In this document: piece by piece, positions 1 to 7,858 of the stretch
How the letters are laid out: each line of letters starts with the position of its first letter
Numbering within the stretch: the stretch's first letter is position 1
DNA from: Novosphingobium acidiphilum DSM 19966
GTDB lineage: Bacteria > Pseudomonadota > Alphaproteobacteria > Sphingomonadales > Sphingomonadaceae
Length of the DNA: 34,811 nucleotides
Direction of reading: 5' to 3'
NCBI RefSeq assembly: GCF_000429005.1
Contig: NZ_AUBA01000027.1
Coordinates: 1-34,811 of the forward strand
Position numbers and translations under genes: made by a program
The notes under the pieces: model-generated
What the model saw: only the letters and a program-made list of their open reading frames with translations
Databases searched by the model: none
Told to the model about the DNA's origin: nothing

Positions 1-257
1 TTTCAGAGACCGATTCACATGATTCCGTCCGACCACACCTGCTAGATCGGCAGGAACCCGAACCCGAAACTGGTAGACGGAGCCGCGAAGCCAAAGACCC
101 CTAACACTCCGATTGTGTGTCAGGTTTGTGCCACAGGGTTTCGAACGATTTCCTGAATGATTTCGATACTTTAAATCAAAATCAGAAGCATCGTTGTGCA
201 ACAGCTTTGTGTCACACAAGCCAGAATTTGACGGAATATCGTGTAAAATCATATGCT
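1..257. other. Intergenic segment, no gene recognised
   Basis: I find no open reading frame, RNA gene or terminator that I can support here. The segment from about 140 to 257 is clearly richer in A and T than the rest of the window. It holds a 13-bp perfect inverted repeat, TTGTGTCACACAA, at 207-219 and a small inverted repeat CCTGC/GCAGG at 38-42/50-54. It may be the control region of a gene lying to the left of the window, but that gene is not visible. Confidence 0.5.
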
Positions 258-331
258 TGGAGCGGGTAGCGGGAATCGAACCCGCCTAGCTAGCTTGGAA
301 GGCTAGTGCATTACCACTATGCTATACCCGC
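258..331 (-). tRNA. tRNA-Gly (anticodon TCC)
   Basis: Read on the minus strand, this 74-nt segment forms a complete cloverleaf. The acceptor stem pairs GCGGGTA with TACCCGC, the T arm carries GGTTCGATTCC, and the anticodon loop CTTCCAA gives anticodon TCC, which reads GGA/GGG glycine codons. The 3' CCA is encoded in the DNA (258-260 on the plus strand read TGG). Only 39 bp separate it from the end of apt, which is on the same strand, so it may be transcribed by read-through from apt or from its own short promoter; I see no clear terminator between them. Confidence 0.96.
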
Positions 332-370
332 CCGCAGTGGATGCGCCTTGGCATGGTTGGCGGGGGTTCG

Positions 371-907
371 TCAATGTCCGGGATAGGCGATCAATGCGTC
401 GACGGTGATGCCGTTGTCGCGCAGCGCCCGGGCGCCGCCCAGGTCGGGCAGGTCGATCACGAACAGCGCGTGGGTCAGCGTGGCGCCGGCCTGGCGCAGC
501 AGCGCGGTGGCGGCAAGCGCGGTGCCGCCGGTGGCGATCAGATCGTCGATCACGATCGTGCGCAGGCCGCAGGAGATGGCCTGGGGATCGATTTCCAAGC
601 GGTCGGTGCCGTATTCCAGCGCATAGTCGATGCCGATGGTGGGCACGGGCAGCTTGCCGGGTTTGCGCACGGGTACAAAGCCGATGCCCAGGTGTGCGGC
701 GACGGCGGCGCCAAAGATAAAGCCGCGCGCCTCGATCCCGGCGATGGCCTGCGCGCCGGCGGCCTGCGCGCGGGTGGCAAGGTGGGCGGTGGTGGCGGCA
801 AAGCCGGGGCCGTGGCTGATCAGCGTGGTGACATCGCGAAACTGTATGCCGGGGCCGGGAAAATCGGGCACTGTGCGGATCAGCGCCTTGATCTGGTCTG
901 GGGTCAT
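371..907 (-). CDS. apt: Adenine phosphoribosyltransferase
   Basis: The enzyme salvages adenine: adenine plus PRPP gives AMP and pyrophosphate, in the cytoplasm. The PRPP-binding loop VIDDLIATGG lies at about residues 118-127 and the family segment GIEARGFIFGAAV lies upstream of it. With the start at 907 (MTPDQIKAL) the protein is 178 residues, normal for bacterial Apt. A start 33 bp upstream at 940 is open, but it would place the first codons inside the intrinsic terminator of the pet operon, so I reject it. No strong Shine-Dalgarno sequence is seen before 907. The gene follows petC on the same strand, but the terminator between them suggests a separate unit. The substrate PRPP is made by prs at 18094 in this window. 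Confidence 0.93.
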   Translation of the reverse strand: MTPDQIKALIRTVPDFPGPGIQFRDVTTLISHGPGFAATTAHLATRAQAAGAQAIAGIEARGFIFGAAVAAHLGIGFVPVRKPGKLPVPTIGIDYALEYGTDRLEIDPQAISCGLRTIVIDDLIATGGTALAATALLRQAGATLTHALFVIDLPDLGGARALRDNGITVDALIAYPGH

Positions 908-931
908 CGTGGGTATCCGTTGGTCAACGAA

Positions 932-957
932 AAAGGCCACCGTTGCCGGTGGCCTTT
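932..957 (-). terminator. Intrinsic terminator after petC
   Basis: An 11-bp perfect stem (932-942 with 947-957) closes a 4-nt loop. Read on the minus strand, the 3' arm runs directly into a TTTTT tract, as expected for a Rho-independent terminator ending the petABC transcript. It lies 26 bp beyond the petC stop codon and just upstream of the apt start. Read on the plus strand the T tract is only TTT, so it is probably one-way. Confidence 0.85.
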
Positions 958-982
958 GGTCGTTTTGTCAGGTGTTGCGCGA

Positions 983-1798
983 TCAGTGCTTGTCGGCCCA
1001 GATGTTGCGCTTTGACAGATAGGCAAGCGCGGTTGCGGCCAGCAGGAACCCGATCACGGGCCAGCCGGTCTGTTTGCGCTTTTGCATTTCGGGTTCGGCC
1101 GTCCAGGTCAGGAACGCAGACACGTCCTTGGCTTCCTGGTCCAGCGTGGCCGGGGTGCCATCGCCATAGGTTACCGCGTTGTCGGCCAGCGGGGGCGGCA
1201 TCGCGATGTTCAGGTTGGCGAAGTAGGGGTTGTAGTACAGGCCATCCGGGGTCTTGGAATCCGGATACTTCTTGAGCAGCGCTGCGGGCTGATCGGAATA
1301 GCCGGTCAGCAGCGAATAGACATAGTGCGCCCCGCCGTGACGCGCCTTGGTGATCAGCGACAGATCCGGCGGATTGCCGGTGCCGGGGTAATAGACCGCC
1401 GGAATGTGATCGGCAGGCGTGTTGACGCGTTCGCCGGCATCGCCGGTTTTCTGGTCAAACGTCTTGGCCTTGGTGGTCCATTCCTTGGCAATGGCCTTAA
1501 CCTCGGCAGGCTTGTAGCCCAGCGCGGAAAGGTTGCGGAACGCGATCTGCTTGAGCGAGTGGCAGTTGTTGCACACTTGCTTGTAGACCTGAAAGCCGCG
1601 TTGCAGCTGACGGTTGTCATACGTGCCGAAGGGGCCGTCGAAGGAAAACTTGATGTCTTCCTTGGGGTCCTTGTGGAAATCCTTCACCGCGGTGGAGGGG
1701 TCGGGCTCGCGCAATTGCTGTGCCACCCCGACCCCGAAGGACCAGAGGAGCGCAGCGGCGAAGAACAGGCCGATCAGGGGGCCAAAGATGCGGACCAT
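983..1798 (-). CDS. petC: Cytochrome c1, bc1 complex
   Basis: This is the c-type haem subunit of ubiquinol-cytochrome c reductase; it passes electrons from the Rieske protein to soluble or membrane cytochrome c on the periplasmic side. The 271-residue protein begins with a hydrophobic signal segment (about residues 4-27). It has one covalent haem site, CNNCH, with cysteines 76 and 79 and His80, and ends with a single membrane anchor before the terminal KRNIWADKH. Unlike in many rhizobia, where cytochromes b and c1 are fused, petB and petC are separate genes here. It is the last gene of petA-petB-petC, 31 bp after petB, and is followed by an intrinsic terminator. Confidence 0.95.
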   Translation of the reverse strand: MVRIFGPLIGLFFAAALLWSFGVGVAQQLREPDPSTAVKDFHKDPKEDIKFSFDGPFGTYDNRQLQRGFQVYKQVCNNCHSLKQIAFRNLSALGYKPAEVKAIAKEWTTKAKTFDQKTGDAGERVNTPADHIPAVYYPGTGNPPDLSLITKARHGGAHYVYSLLTGYSDQPAALLKKYPDSKTPDGLYYNPYFANLNIAMPPPLADNAVTYGDGTPATLDQEAKDVSAFLTWTAEPEMQKRKQTGWPVIGFLLAATALAYLSKRNIWADKH

Positions 1799-1829
1799 GG
1801 CGGTATCTCGCTTTTCTGTTCCGAACCGC

Positions 1830-3095
1830 TCAGGCGGTCACGGCATCGGTGCCAAGCACGGCTTCGGTGATCGAGAACGGCAGCGGAAGCGGCTTTTCGA
1901 TCGACGAGACGACGGGCAGGATGACCAGGAAGTGGAGGAAATAGTACGAAGCGGCGATCTGCGAGATCAGCACGTACTTGGTTTCCGCCGGCGAACCGCC
2001 GCAGTAGCCCAGGATCAGCGTGTCGATGACCAGCAGATACCAGAACTTGCGGAACAGCGGACGGTAGTGGCCCGAACGCACGGGCGAGGTATCCAGCCAG
2101 GGCAGGAAGAACCACACCAGGATCGCCGAGAACATGGCCAGCACGCCCATCAGCTTTGCCGGGATGAACAGGAAATCCACCGTGAACGAGCGCAGGATCG
2201 CGTAGAACGGCCAGAAGTACCATTCGGGCACGATGTGTGCGGGCGTCGACATGGCATTGGCGGGGATATAGTTGTCGGGGTGTCCCAGCTGGTTGGGCAG
2301 GAAGAACACGAACGTGCAATAGATCAGCAGGAACACGCCCAGCCCGAACCCGTCCTTGGCCGTGTAATACGGGTGGAACGGCACGGTGTCGGATTCGGTC
2401 TTGATCTCGACGCCCGTGGGGTTTGACGATCCCGGGATATGCAGCGCCCAGATGTGCAGGATGATCACCGCGGCGATCACGAACGGCAGCAGGAAGTGCA
2501 GCGAGAAGAACCGGTTGAGCGCGGCATTGTCGGGTGCGAACCCGCCCAGCAGCCACTGTTGCAGCGGTTCACCCACCAGCGGGATGGCCGAGAACAGGCC
2601 GGTGATGACCTTTGCGCCCCAGAAGCTCATCTGGCCCCACGGCAGGACATAGCCCATGAACGCGGTCGCCATCATCAGCAGGAAGATGACCACGCCCAGC
2701 AGCCAGATCATTTCGCGCGGCGCCTTGTACGACGAATAGAAGAACCCGCGGAAGATGTGGATATAGACCACCACAAAGAACGCCGAGGCGCCGTTGGCGT
2801 GCGCATACCGCAGCATCCAGCCCCAGTTCACATCGCGCATGATGTGTTCGACGCTGTCAAAGGCGATCATCGAATTGGCGGCATAATGCATGGCCAGGAT
2901 GACGCCGGTGACGATCTGCAGCACCAGGCAGAACCCGGCGAGCACGCCGAAGTTCCACGCATAGTTCAGGTTGCGCGGCACCGGATAGCCGCCGCCGATG
3001 GCGTTGTAGACAAAGCGCGGCAAAGGCAGCTTTTGGTCCAGATAGACCATCAGGGGATTTTTTGGCTTGTATTGATTAGCCCAGGGAAAGCTCAT
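1830..3095 (-). CDS. petB: Cytochrome b, bc1 complex
   Basis: This integral membrane subunit carries the two b-type haems and the quinol-oxidising and quinone-reducing sites of the bc1 complex. At 421 residues it has the usual bacterial length, with about eight hydrophobic helices. Visible hallmarks are the haem-ligand helices around HYAANSM, RYAHANGASAFF and HIFRGFFY in the first half and LHIWALHIPG in the second, and the PEWYF motif of the quinol-oxidation site. The start at 3095 (MSFPWANQY) lies 12 bp after petA, so the two are co-transcribed and probably translationally linked. Confidence 0.96.
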   Translation of the reverse strand: MSFPWANQYKPKNPLMVYLDQKLPLPRFVYNAIGGGYPVPRNLNYAWNFGVLAGFCLVLQIVTGVILAMHYAANSMIAFDSVEHIMRDVNWGWMLRYAHANGASAFFVVVYIHIFRGFFYSSYKAPREMIWLLGVVIFLLMMATAFMGYVLPWGQMSFWGAKVITGLFSAIPLVGEPLQQWLLGGFAPDNAALNRFFSLHFLLPFVIAAVIILHIWALHIPGSSNPTGVEIKTESDTVPFHPYYTAKDGFGLGVFLLIYCTFVFFLPNQLGHPDNYIPANAMSTPAHIVPEWYFWPFYAILRSFTVDFLFIPAKLMGVLAMFSAILVWFFLPWLDTSPVRSGHYRPLFRKFWYLLVIDTLILGYCGGSPAETKYVLISQIAASYYFLHFLVILPVVSSIEKPLPLPFSITEAVLGTDAVTA

Positions 3096-3107
3096 GGCCT
3101 GTTATCC

Positions 3108-3686
3108 TTAGCCGATCTGCACGACAGTGTCGGACGTGAATTTGTAGGGCGGCACCTCAAGGTTTTTGGGCGCCGGACCTTTGCGGATGCGCGCGGCGGT
3201 GTCGTAGACCGAACCGTGGCACGGGCAGAAATAGCCGCCGAATTCGCCTTTGACCTCTCCCTGGCCGGCACCCAGCGGCACGCAGCCGAGGTGGGTGCAT
3301 ACGCCCATGGTGATCAGCCAGTTGGTCTTGCCCGGCATCGTGCGCTGTTCCAGCGTTTGCGGATCGCGCAGCGTCTTGGGATCGACCTTGTCCGCCTCGG
3401 CGATTTCCACCGGGGTCAGATTGCGGACGAACACCGGCTGTTTGCGCCAGATCGCCTTGATCGCCTGGCCCGCGCCGATCGCCGAAATATCGATTTCGGT
3501 CGAACTTTCGGCCAGGACGTCGGCCGATGCGCTCATTTGCGAAATCAGCGGTACCAGCACGGCAATTCCGCCGACCCCGGCGAAACTGACTGCGGCGATA
3601 TTGATGAAATCGCGGCGCCTGACACCATCGTGGGACACATCCGCAGGCGCGTCGATCGTCCCTTCAGCCTTAAGCAGCTCAGCCAT
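3108..3686 (-). CDS. petA: Rieske iron-sulfur protein, bc1 complex
   Basis: The Rieske subunit takes the first electron from ubiquinol. The 192-residue protein binds a 2Fe-2S cluster through Cys130 and His132 in CTHLGC and Cys154 and His157 in CPCHGS; Cys135 and Cys156 should form the stabilising disulfide. Near the N-terminus, VRRRDFINIAA followed by a hydrophobic helix (about residues 31-50) is a twin-arginine signal-anchor, so the protein is expected to reach the membrane folded through the Tat system, as known for bacterial Rieske proteins. A good ribosome site (AAGGAC) lies 5 nt before the ATG. It is the first gene of petABC. Confidence 0.96.
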   Translation of the reverse strand: MAELLKAEGTIDAPADVSHDGVRRRDFINIAAVSFAGVGGIAVLVPLISQMSASADVLAESSTEIDISAIGAGQAIKAIWRKQPVFVRNLTPVEIAEADKVDPKTLRDPQTLEQRTMPGKTNWLITMGVCTHLGCVPLGAGQGEVKGEFGGYFCPCHGSVYDTAARIRKGPAPKNLEVPPYKFTSDTVVQIG

Positions 3687-3955
3687 TGATAGTCCTTGCC
3701 TGATGCCGACCGGTCACGGCCGCATTGCGGAACGCGATCGGTCGCATGATCTCTTGTGCTCCCCGAATGAGGCATTCCAGGTGGTGGAATACCCCATTTT
3801 ATGTGCGGCTCCGACAGTGATGCACCCAAGGGCAATCACCGCGAAACCCCGCCATTAGGCGCGCGTCATAGACACGAATGCGCGGTTTTGCCAACTGCCA
3901 TTTTGGTCCTTTGGGGGCGATGCGTACAATCGCGCGCCGGCATGGGGGTCTGAGG
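3687..3955. other. Intergenic region upstream of petABC
   Basis: This 269-bp gap separates the end of the methyltransferase gene from petA, all on the minus strand. It should contain the petABC promoter. A minus-strand TAAAAT at about 3797-3802 is a possible -10 element, but I see no well-spaced -35 partner and make no firm promoter call. Open frames here are short and have no recognisable product. Confidence 0.4.
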
Positions 3956-4993
3956 TCAAAAACCTGCACCCAACGGCCAATCGGGTGCGGCCAGGCCCAT
4001 GACCTTGAACAGGGTGCCCATCGCCTGCGGCGCGGCCAGCCGTTGCGCGGCGGCGCGAATCGCCGGTGCCTCGCCGGGGGCAGCGCGGCACAGCGCATCG
4101 ACCCGCGCGCCCAGCCCCAGCGCGATCAGGAACGCGCCCTGTTCGACGGTGCCCATCCAGCGCGCGCCGGCCGCCTGCGCCACCGCCGGCAGCACCGAAA
4201 AATCGACATGCGCGGTCAGATCCGCCTGGCCGGGGTATGCAAACGGATCGACCTTGCGATGCGCGCGCAGCGCCTGCAGCGAACTGCCGTGGGCCATGGC
4301 GGTGCGGCCATAATCGATGATCAGCGCCGCGCCGCCCTGTGCGGCGATGCGCCGCGCCAGATCGTCGACCACCGCGGCGGCGGCCGGGCAGGTTTCGATA
4401 ATGGCGCCTTCGCCGGCATCGGCCAACAGCGGCGGCACGGCGGCATCCATCGGGCGGGGGCCGGCGATGGGCACCAGCCGTTCGCCATCGATCCCGACCA
4501 TGCGTTCGCGCCAGCCGGCCGCGGTGCGCACCATCTGCCGCACCGGCAGCGCATCGAGAAATTCGTTGGCGACGATCAGCAGTGGTGCATCGTCGGGCAG
4601 GCTGCCGGGATCATCGTGCCACACGGCATCGCCGACCAGATCGCGCTGAACGCTGCGCAGCGCGCTGCTGGCTTCGACGAAATGGATCTGCGGGGTCAGG
4701 CCGAAACGCTGTGCGGCGCGCAAGGCATCGCGGGCCAGCGTGCCGCGTCCGGGGCCCAGTTCGACATAGTGGACCCTGACAGGCCGTCCGGCACGGTCCC
4801 ACAGATCGGCCAGCCACAGCCCGATCAGTTCGCCGAACATCTGGCTGATTTCGGGTGCTGTGGTGAAATCCCCGGCGCTGCCCAGCGGATCGCGGCTGTC
4901 GTAATACCGTGCGTTGGATTCGGCCATGAACTGCGCCACGCTGATCGGGCCGGTGGCCGCGATCAGTCGGGCGAAACGCGCCTTCAGATCCAT
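3956..4993 (-). CDS. SAM-dependent methyltransferase, MidA/NDUFAF7 family
   Basis: The protein belongs to the MidA/DUF185 family of class I methyltransferases. The segment FTTAPEISQMFGELIG after the N-terminus, the SAM-binding motif VELGPGRGTLARDALRA at about residues 77-93 and ANEFLDALPVRQ are family hallmarks. The mitochondrial member NDUFAF7 methylates an arginine of the 49-kDa subunit of complex I and is needed for its assembly; the bacterial role is inferred from that and not proven. The ATG at 4993 follows a GTG at 4996 that could also initiate. The gene lies 7 bp after the lgt stop, so the two probably form one transcript. Length is 345 residues, usual for the family. Confidence 0.85.
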   Translation of the reverse strand: MDLKARFARLIAATGPISVAQFMAESNARYYDSRDPLGSAGDFTTAPEISQMFGELIGLWLADLWDRAGRPVRVHYVELGPGRGTLARDALRAAQRFGLTPQIHFVEASSALRSVQRDLVGDAVWHDDPGSLPDDAPLLIVANEFLDALPVRQMVRTAAGWRERMVGIDGERLVPIAGPRPMDAAVPPLLADAGEGAIIETCPAAAAVVDDLARRIAAQGGAALIIDYGRTAMAHGSSLQALRAHRKVDPFAYPGQADLTAHVDFSVLPAVAQAAGARWMGTVEQGAFLIALGLGARVDALCRAAPGEAPAIRAAAQRLAAPQAMGTLFKVMGLAAPDWPLGAGF

Positions 4994-5000
4994 CACGATG

Positions 5001-5879
5001 TCAGGCAGGCAGCGACTGCACGGTCACGGCCAGCGGCGGCCGGCGCAGCGCGCGCACGATCAGCGCCAGGCCGATGGCGATCATCGGCAGGGTCAGCCAC
5101 TGGCCCATCGACAACCCGGTGGCATGGGCAAAATCCTGCAATTGCGCATCGGGTTCGCGGAAATATTCCACGATGAACCGCGCGCAACCATAGCCGGTGG
5201 CAAACGTGCCCATCAACAGCCCCTGGCGCCAGCGCGCGCGGGTCAGCCAGAACAGCGCGATCAGCACGCTGCCCAGGACCAACCCTTCAAGCCCGGCCTC
5301 GTACAGCTGGCTGGGGTGGCGCGCGATCGGGCCGGCGCCGGGAAACACCATCGCCCAGGGCACATAGCCGTTTACCGGGCGGCCCCACAGTTCGCCATTG
5401 ACGAAATTGGCGCAACGGCCAAGGAACAGCCCCACCGGCACGCAGGGTGCGATATAATCGCACACCCGCACGAAATCGAGCCGACCGCGCCACGATACCC
5501 AGGCAATCGCCAGCGTGGTGCCGATCAGCCCGCCGTGAAAGCTCATCCCGCCCTGCCAAAGTTTGACCAGATCCTGCGGATGCGTGATCAGATCGGTGTT
5601 GTAAAAGATCGCATAGCCCAGCCGACCGCCAATAATGACGCCCAGCGTGGCATAGAAAAACAGGTCTTCGGCATGGCGCTGCGCCATCGGGGCGCCGGGC
5701 AGGCGCAATTCGCGCGTGAGGTGCCAATAGGCAAAGATGATCCCCGCCAGATAGGCAAGGCTGTACCATTTTATGGTAAAAAATCCCAGATCGAGCGCGA
5801 TCGGGGAAAGCCCGAGATGGTCGAAACGCAGCGGCGCATGCGCCGAAGCCAAGGATGCCGCAGCGTCACCCAGCAGCAT
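5001..5879 (-). CDS. lgt: Prolipoprotein diacylglyceryl transferase
   Basis: Lgt moves diacylglycerol from phosphatidylglycerol to the lipobox cysteine of prolipoproteins in the inner membrane, the first step of lipoprotein maturation. Seen are SFHGGLIG (His115), the Lgt signature GRCANFVNGELWGR at residues 154-167, and RHPSQLYEAGLEG in the second half, on a background of about seven hydrophobic helices. With the start at 5879 (MLLGDAAAS) the protein is 292 residues, the usual size. A longer form starting with GTG at 5948 has a better ribosome site (GGAG, 8 nt before it) and would add 23 residues, so the start is uncertain. It is followed within 7 bp by the MidA-type gene. Confidence 0.93.
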   Translation of the reverse strand: MLLGDAAASLASAHAPLRFDHLGLSPIALDLGFFTIKWYSLAYLAGIIFAYWHLTRELRLPGAPMAQRHAEDLFFYATLGVIIGGRLGYAIFYNTDLITHPQDLVKLWQGGMSFHGGLIGTTLAIAWVSWRGRLDFVRVCDYIAPCVPVGLFLGRCANFVNGELWGRPVNGYVPWAMVFPGAGPIARHPSQLYEAGLEGLVLGSVLIALFWLTRARWRQGLLMGTFATGYGCARFIVEYFREPDAQLQDFAHATGLSMGQWLTLPMIAIGLALIVRALRRPPLAVTVQSLPA

Positions 5880-6130
5880 CAGCAGGTTGGGCACGCCACT
5901 GGCGATATAACTGGTCGCACAAGGTGTTGTGACCGATAGTGACAGCACGGGGCGAACTCCTTAAACGTTTCGAATCGGGACCTTTGTTGAAGGGTCCGGA
6001 CGGCAGATCTCACGCGCGGCCTTCTGGCACAGCGGCGGGGTGCTGTGAACGTGCAAAACAAGAATGGGCAGTGCTGTCGTCCCGCAACGGGGATGGCACG
6101 AACTTGCCCCCTTTGGAGATGGTGTCGACA

Positions 6131-7840
6131 ATGAAGACCGAACTGGATCTTGCTCTTTCGCGCGTGATGGACGGTCTTGTGGCACCCGGCGGCATGATGG
6201 CGCTGACGTCGCGTCGCCAGTTCGACCGCGACCTGCCGATGATTGCCGCCGCCCCGCCCAGCCTGGCGCATTACTTCGGCTATTTCTGCCAGATGCATGG
6301 CGACAAGGAATTCCTGGTCGACGCCGGGGTGCGGCTGACCTTTGCCCAGACCTATGCTGCCGCGCGCACGCTGGCGGGCGGGCTGGTGGCCGGCCATGGC
6401 GTAGAGCGCGGCACCCGCGTGGCCATTGCGGCGCGCAATTCGGCCAACTGGGTGGTCGCCTATATGGCGGTGCTGATGGCCGGCGGGGTGGCGGTGCTGC
6501 TCAACGGCTGGTCATCGGGCGCAGAACTGGCGCATGGTGTCGATCTGGTCGGATGCCGGCTGGTGCTGGCAGACCGGCAACGCGCCGAACGCCTGGCCGG
6601 GCAAAGCCATGGCGCGCACGTCCTGGTGATCGAACACGATTGCGCGCCCGCCCAGGGCCTGGCCGCGCTGTTGGCCAATGGCGGTGATGCGACAGTCGCG
6701 TTGCCCGATCTGACCGGCGACGATCTGGCCACGGTGCTGTTCACCTCGGGTTCGACCGGCGCGTCGAAGGGTGCCTATTCCGACCATCGCGGCGTGGTGC
6801 AGGGCACGTTCAATTATGTGGCGCAGACCGTGACCGTGCTGGGCATCATGACCGAACGCGGCGAAGCGCCGGCGGCGGATTCGCAGCCGTGCGCGCTGGT
6901 CAATGTGCCGCTGTTCCATGTGACCGGCGAAGTGCCCGTGCTGTTGCAGTCGTTCGCGATTGCGCGCAAACTGGTGATCATGGCCAAGTGGGACGCGCGC
7001 ATGGCGATGGACCTGATCGCGCGCGAACGCGTGACCTATTTCGTCGGCGTGCCGCTGATGAGCTTTGAAATCGCCACCCACCCCGACCGCGACCGGTATG
7101 ACCTGTCGACCTGCGTCACCTTTGCCGCGGGCGGCGCGCCGCGCCCGGTCGATCATGTCGATCGGATCCGGCGCGAATTGCCCCATGCCTATCCGATCCT
7201 GGGCTATGGCCTGACCGAGACCAACGGCGTGGGCTGCGGCAATTTCAACGAGAATTATCTGGCCAAGCCCGGCAGCACCGGAACCGCGTCGCGGCCGCTG
7301 GTCGATCTGGCGATCCTTGACGATGACGGACAGCCGCTGGCCAACGGCATGATCGGCGAAGTGTCGATCCGCAGCGTGTGCAATTTTCTGGGCTATTGGG
7401 ACAATCCCGAAGCCACGCGCGCCGCGATCATGCCCGACGGCTATTTCCGCACCGGCGACCTGGGCTATGTCGACGACGATGGATACCTGTTCATCGTCGA
7501 TCGCAAAAAGGACATCATTATCCGCGGCGGCGAAAACATCAGCTGCATCGAGGTGGAAAGCGCGATCTATGCCCATCCCGGCATCGCCGAGGCAAGCGTG
7601 TTCGGGCTGCCCCACGAACTTTATGGCGAAATCCCGGCGGCGGTCTACCTTGCCAAGCCCGGCGTTGCGCTCGATGCCGAAGCCTTGCGCGCGTTTCTGG
7701 CCGAACATATCGCGCCGTTCAAGATCCCCGCGCAATTCTGGCACGTGACCGAGCCCCTGCCGCGCCTGGGTACCGAAAAGGTTGATAAGCGGGCGTTGCG
7801 CGAAAAATACCAGCGCGAATGGGCAGAGACTGTAAAATGA
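6131..7840 (+). CDS. Acyl-CoA synthetase (AMP-forming ligase)
   Basis: This is a class I adenylate-forming enzyme of the fatty acyl-CoA ligase type: acid plus ATP gives acyl-AMP, then acyl-CoA. The 569-residue protein has the phosphate-binding loop LFTSGSTGASKG near residue 203, YGLTETNG near 359, GYFRTGDLGY near 437, the hinge region DRKKDIIIRGGENI near 457, and a C-terminal GTEKVDKRAL whose lysine (about 551) is the adenylation lysine. The exact substrate cannot be read from sequence; medium or long fatty acids or aromatic acids are possible. I prefer the ATG at 6131, 12 nt after GGAG at 6115-6118; the ATG at 6119 overlaps that site. The frame stays open to 5939, but that extension matches no family sequence I recognise. 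No pathway neighbours are present. Confidence 0.88.
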   Translation: MKTELDLALSRVMDGLVAPGGMMALTSRRQFDRDLPMIAAAPPSLAHYFGYFCQMHGDKEFLVDAGVRLTFAQTYAAARTLAGGLVAGHGVERGTRVAIAARNSANWVVAYMAVLMAGGVAVLLNGWSSGAELAHGVDLVGCRLVLADRQRAERLAGQSHGAHVLVIEHDCAPAQGLAALLANGGDATVALPDLTGDDLATVLFTSGSTGASKGAYSDHRGVVQGTFNYVAQTVTVLGIMTERGEAPAADSQPCALVNVPLFHVTGEVPVLLQSFAIARKLVIMAKWDARMAMDLIARERVTYFVGVPLMSFEIATHPDRDRYDLSTCVTFAAGGAPRPVDHVDRIRRELPHAYPILGYGLTETNGVGCGNFNENYLAKPGSTGTASRPLVDLAILDDDGQPLANGMIGEVSIRSVCNFLGYWDNPEATRAAIMPDGYFRTGDLGYVDDDGYLFIVDRKKDIIIRGGENISCIEVESAIYAHPGIAEASVFGLPHELYGEIPAAVYLAKPGVALDAEALRAFLAEHIAPFKIPAQFWHVTEPLPRLGTEKVDKRALREKYQREWAETVK

Positions 7841-7858
7841 ACATGCGATAAGGGGGGC

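Noticed and set aside
1..257. Replication origin with DnaA boxes
   Set aside because: The TTGTG words and AT richness suggested it, but none match the DnaA box TTATCCACA closely, and no origin-linked gene is present.
908..940. Earlier apt start codon
   Set aside because: It would put the first codons inside the petC terminator, and the extra residues are not typical of Apt.
5939..6130. N-terminal extension of the acyl-CoA synthetase frame
   Set aside because: The 64 extra residues do not resemble the enzyme family, and the better start has GGAG upstream at 6115.
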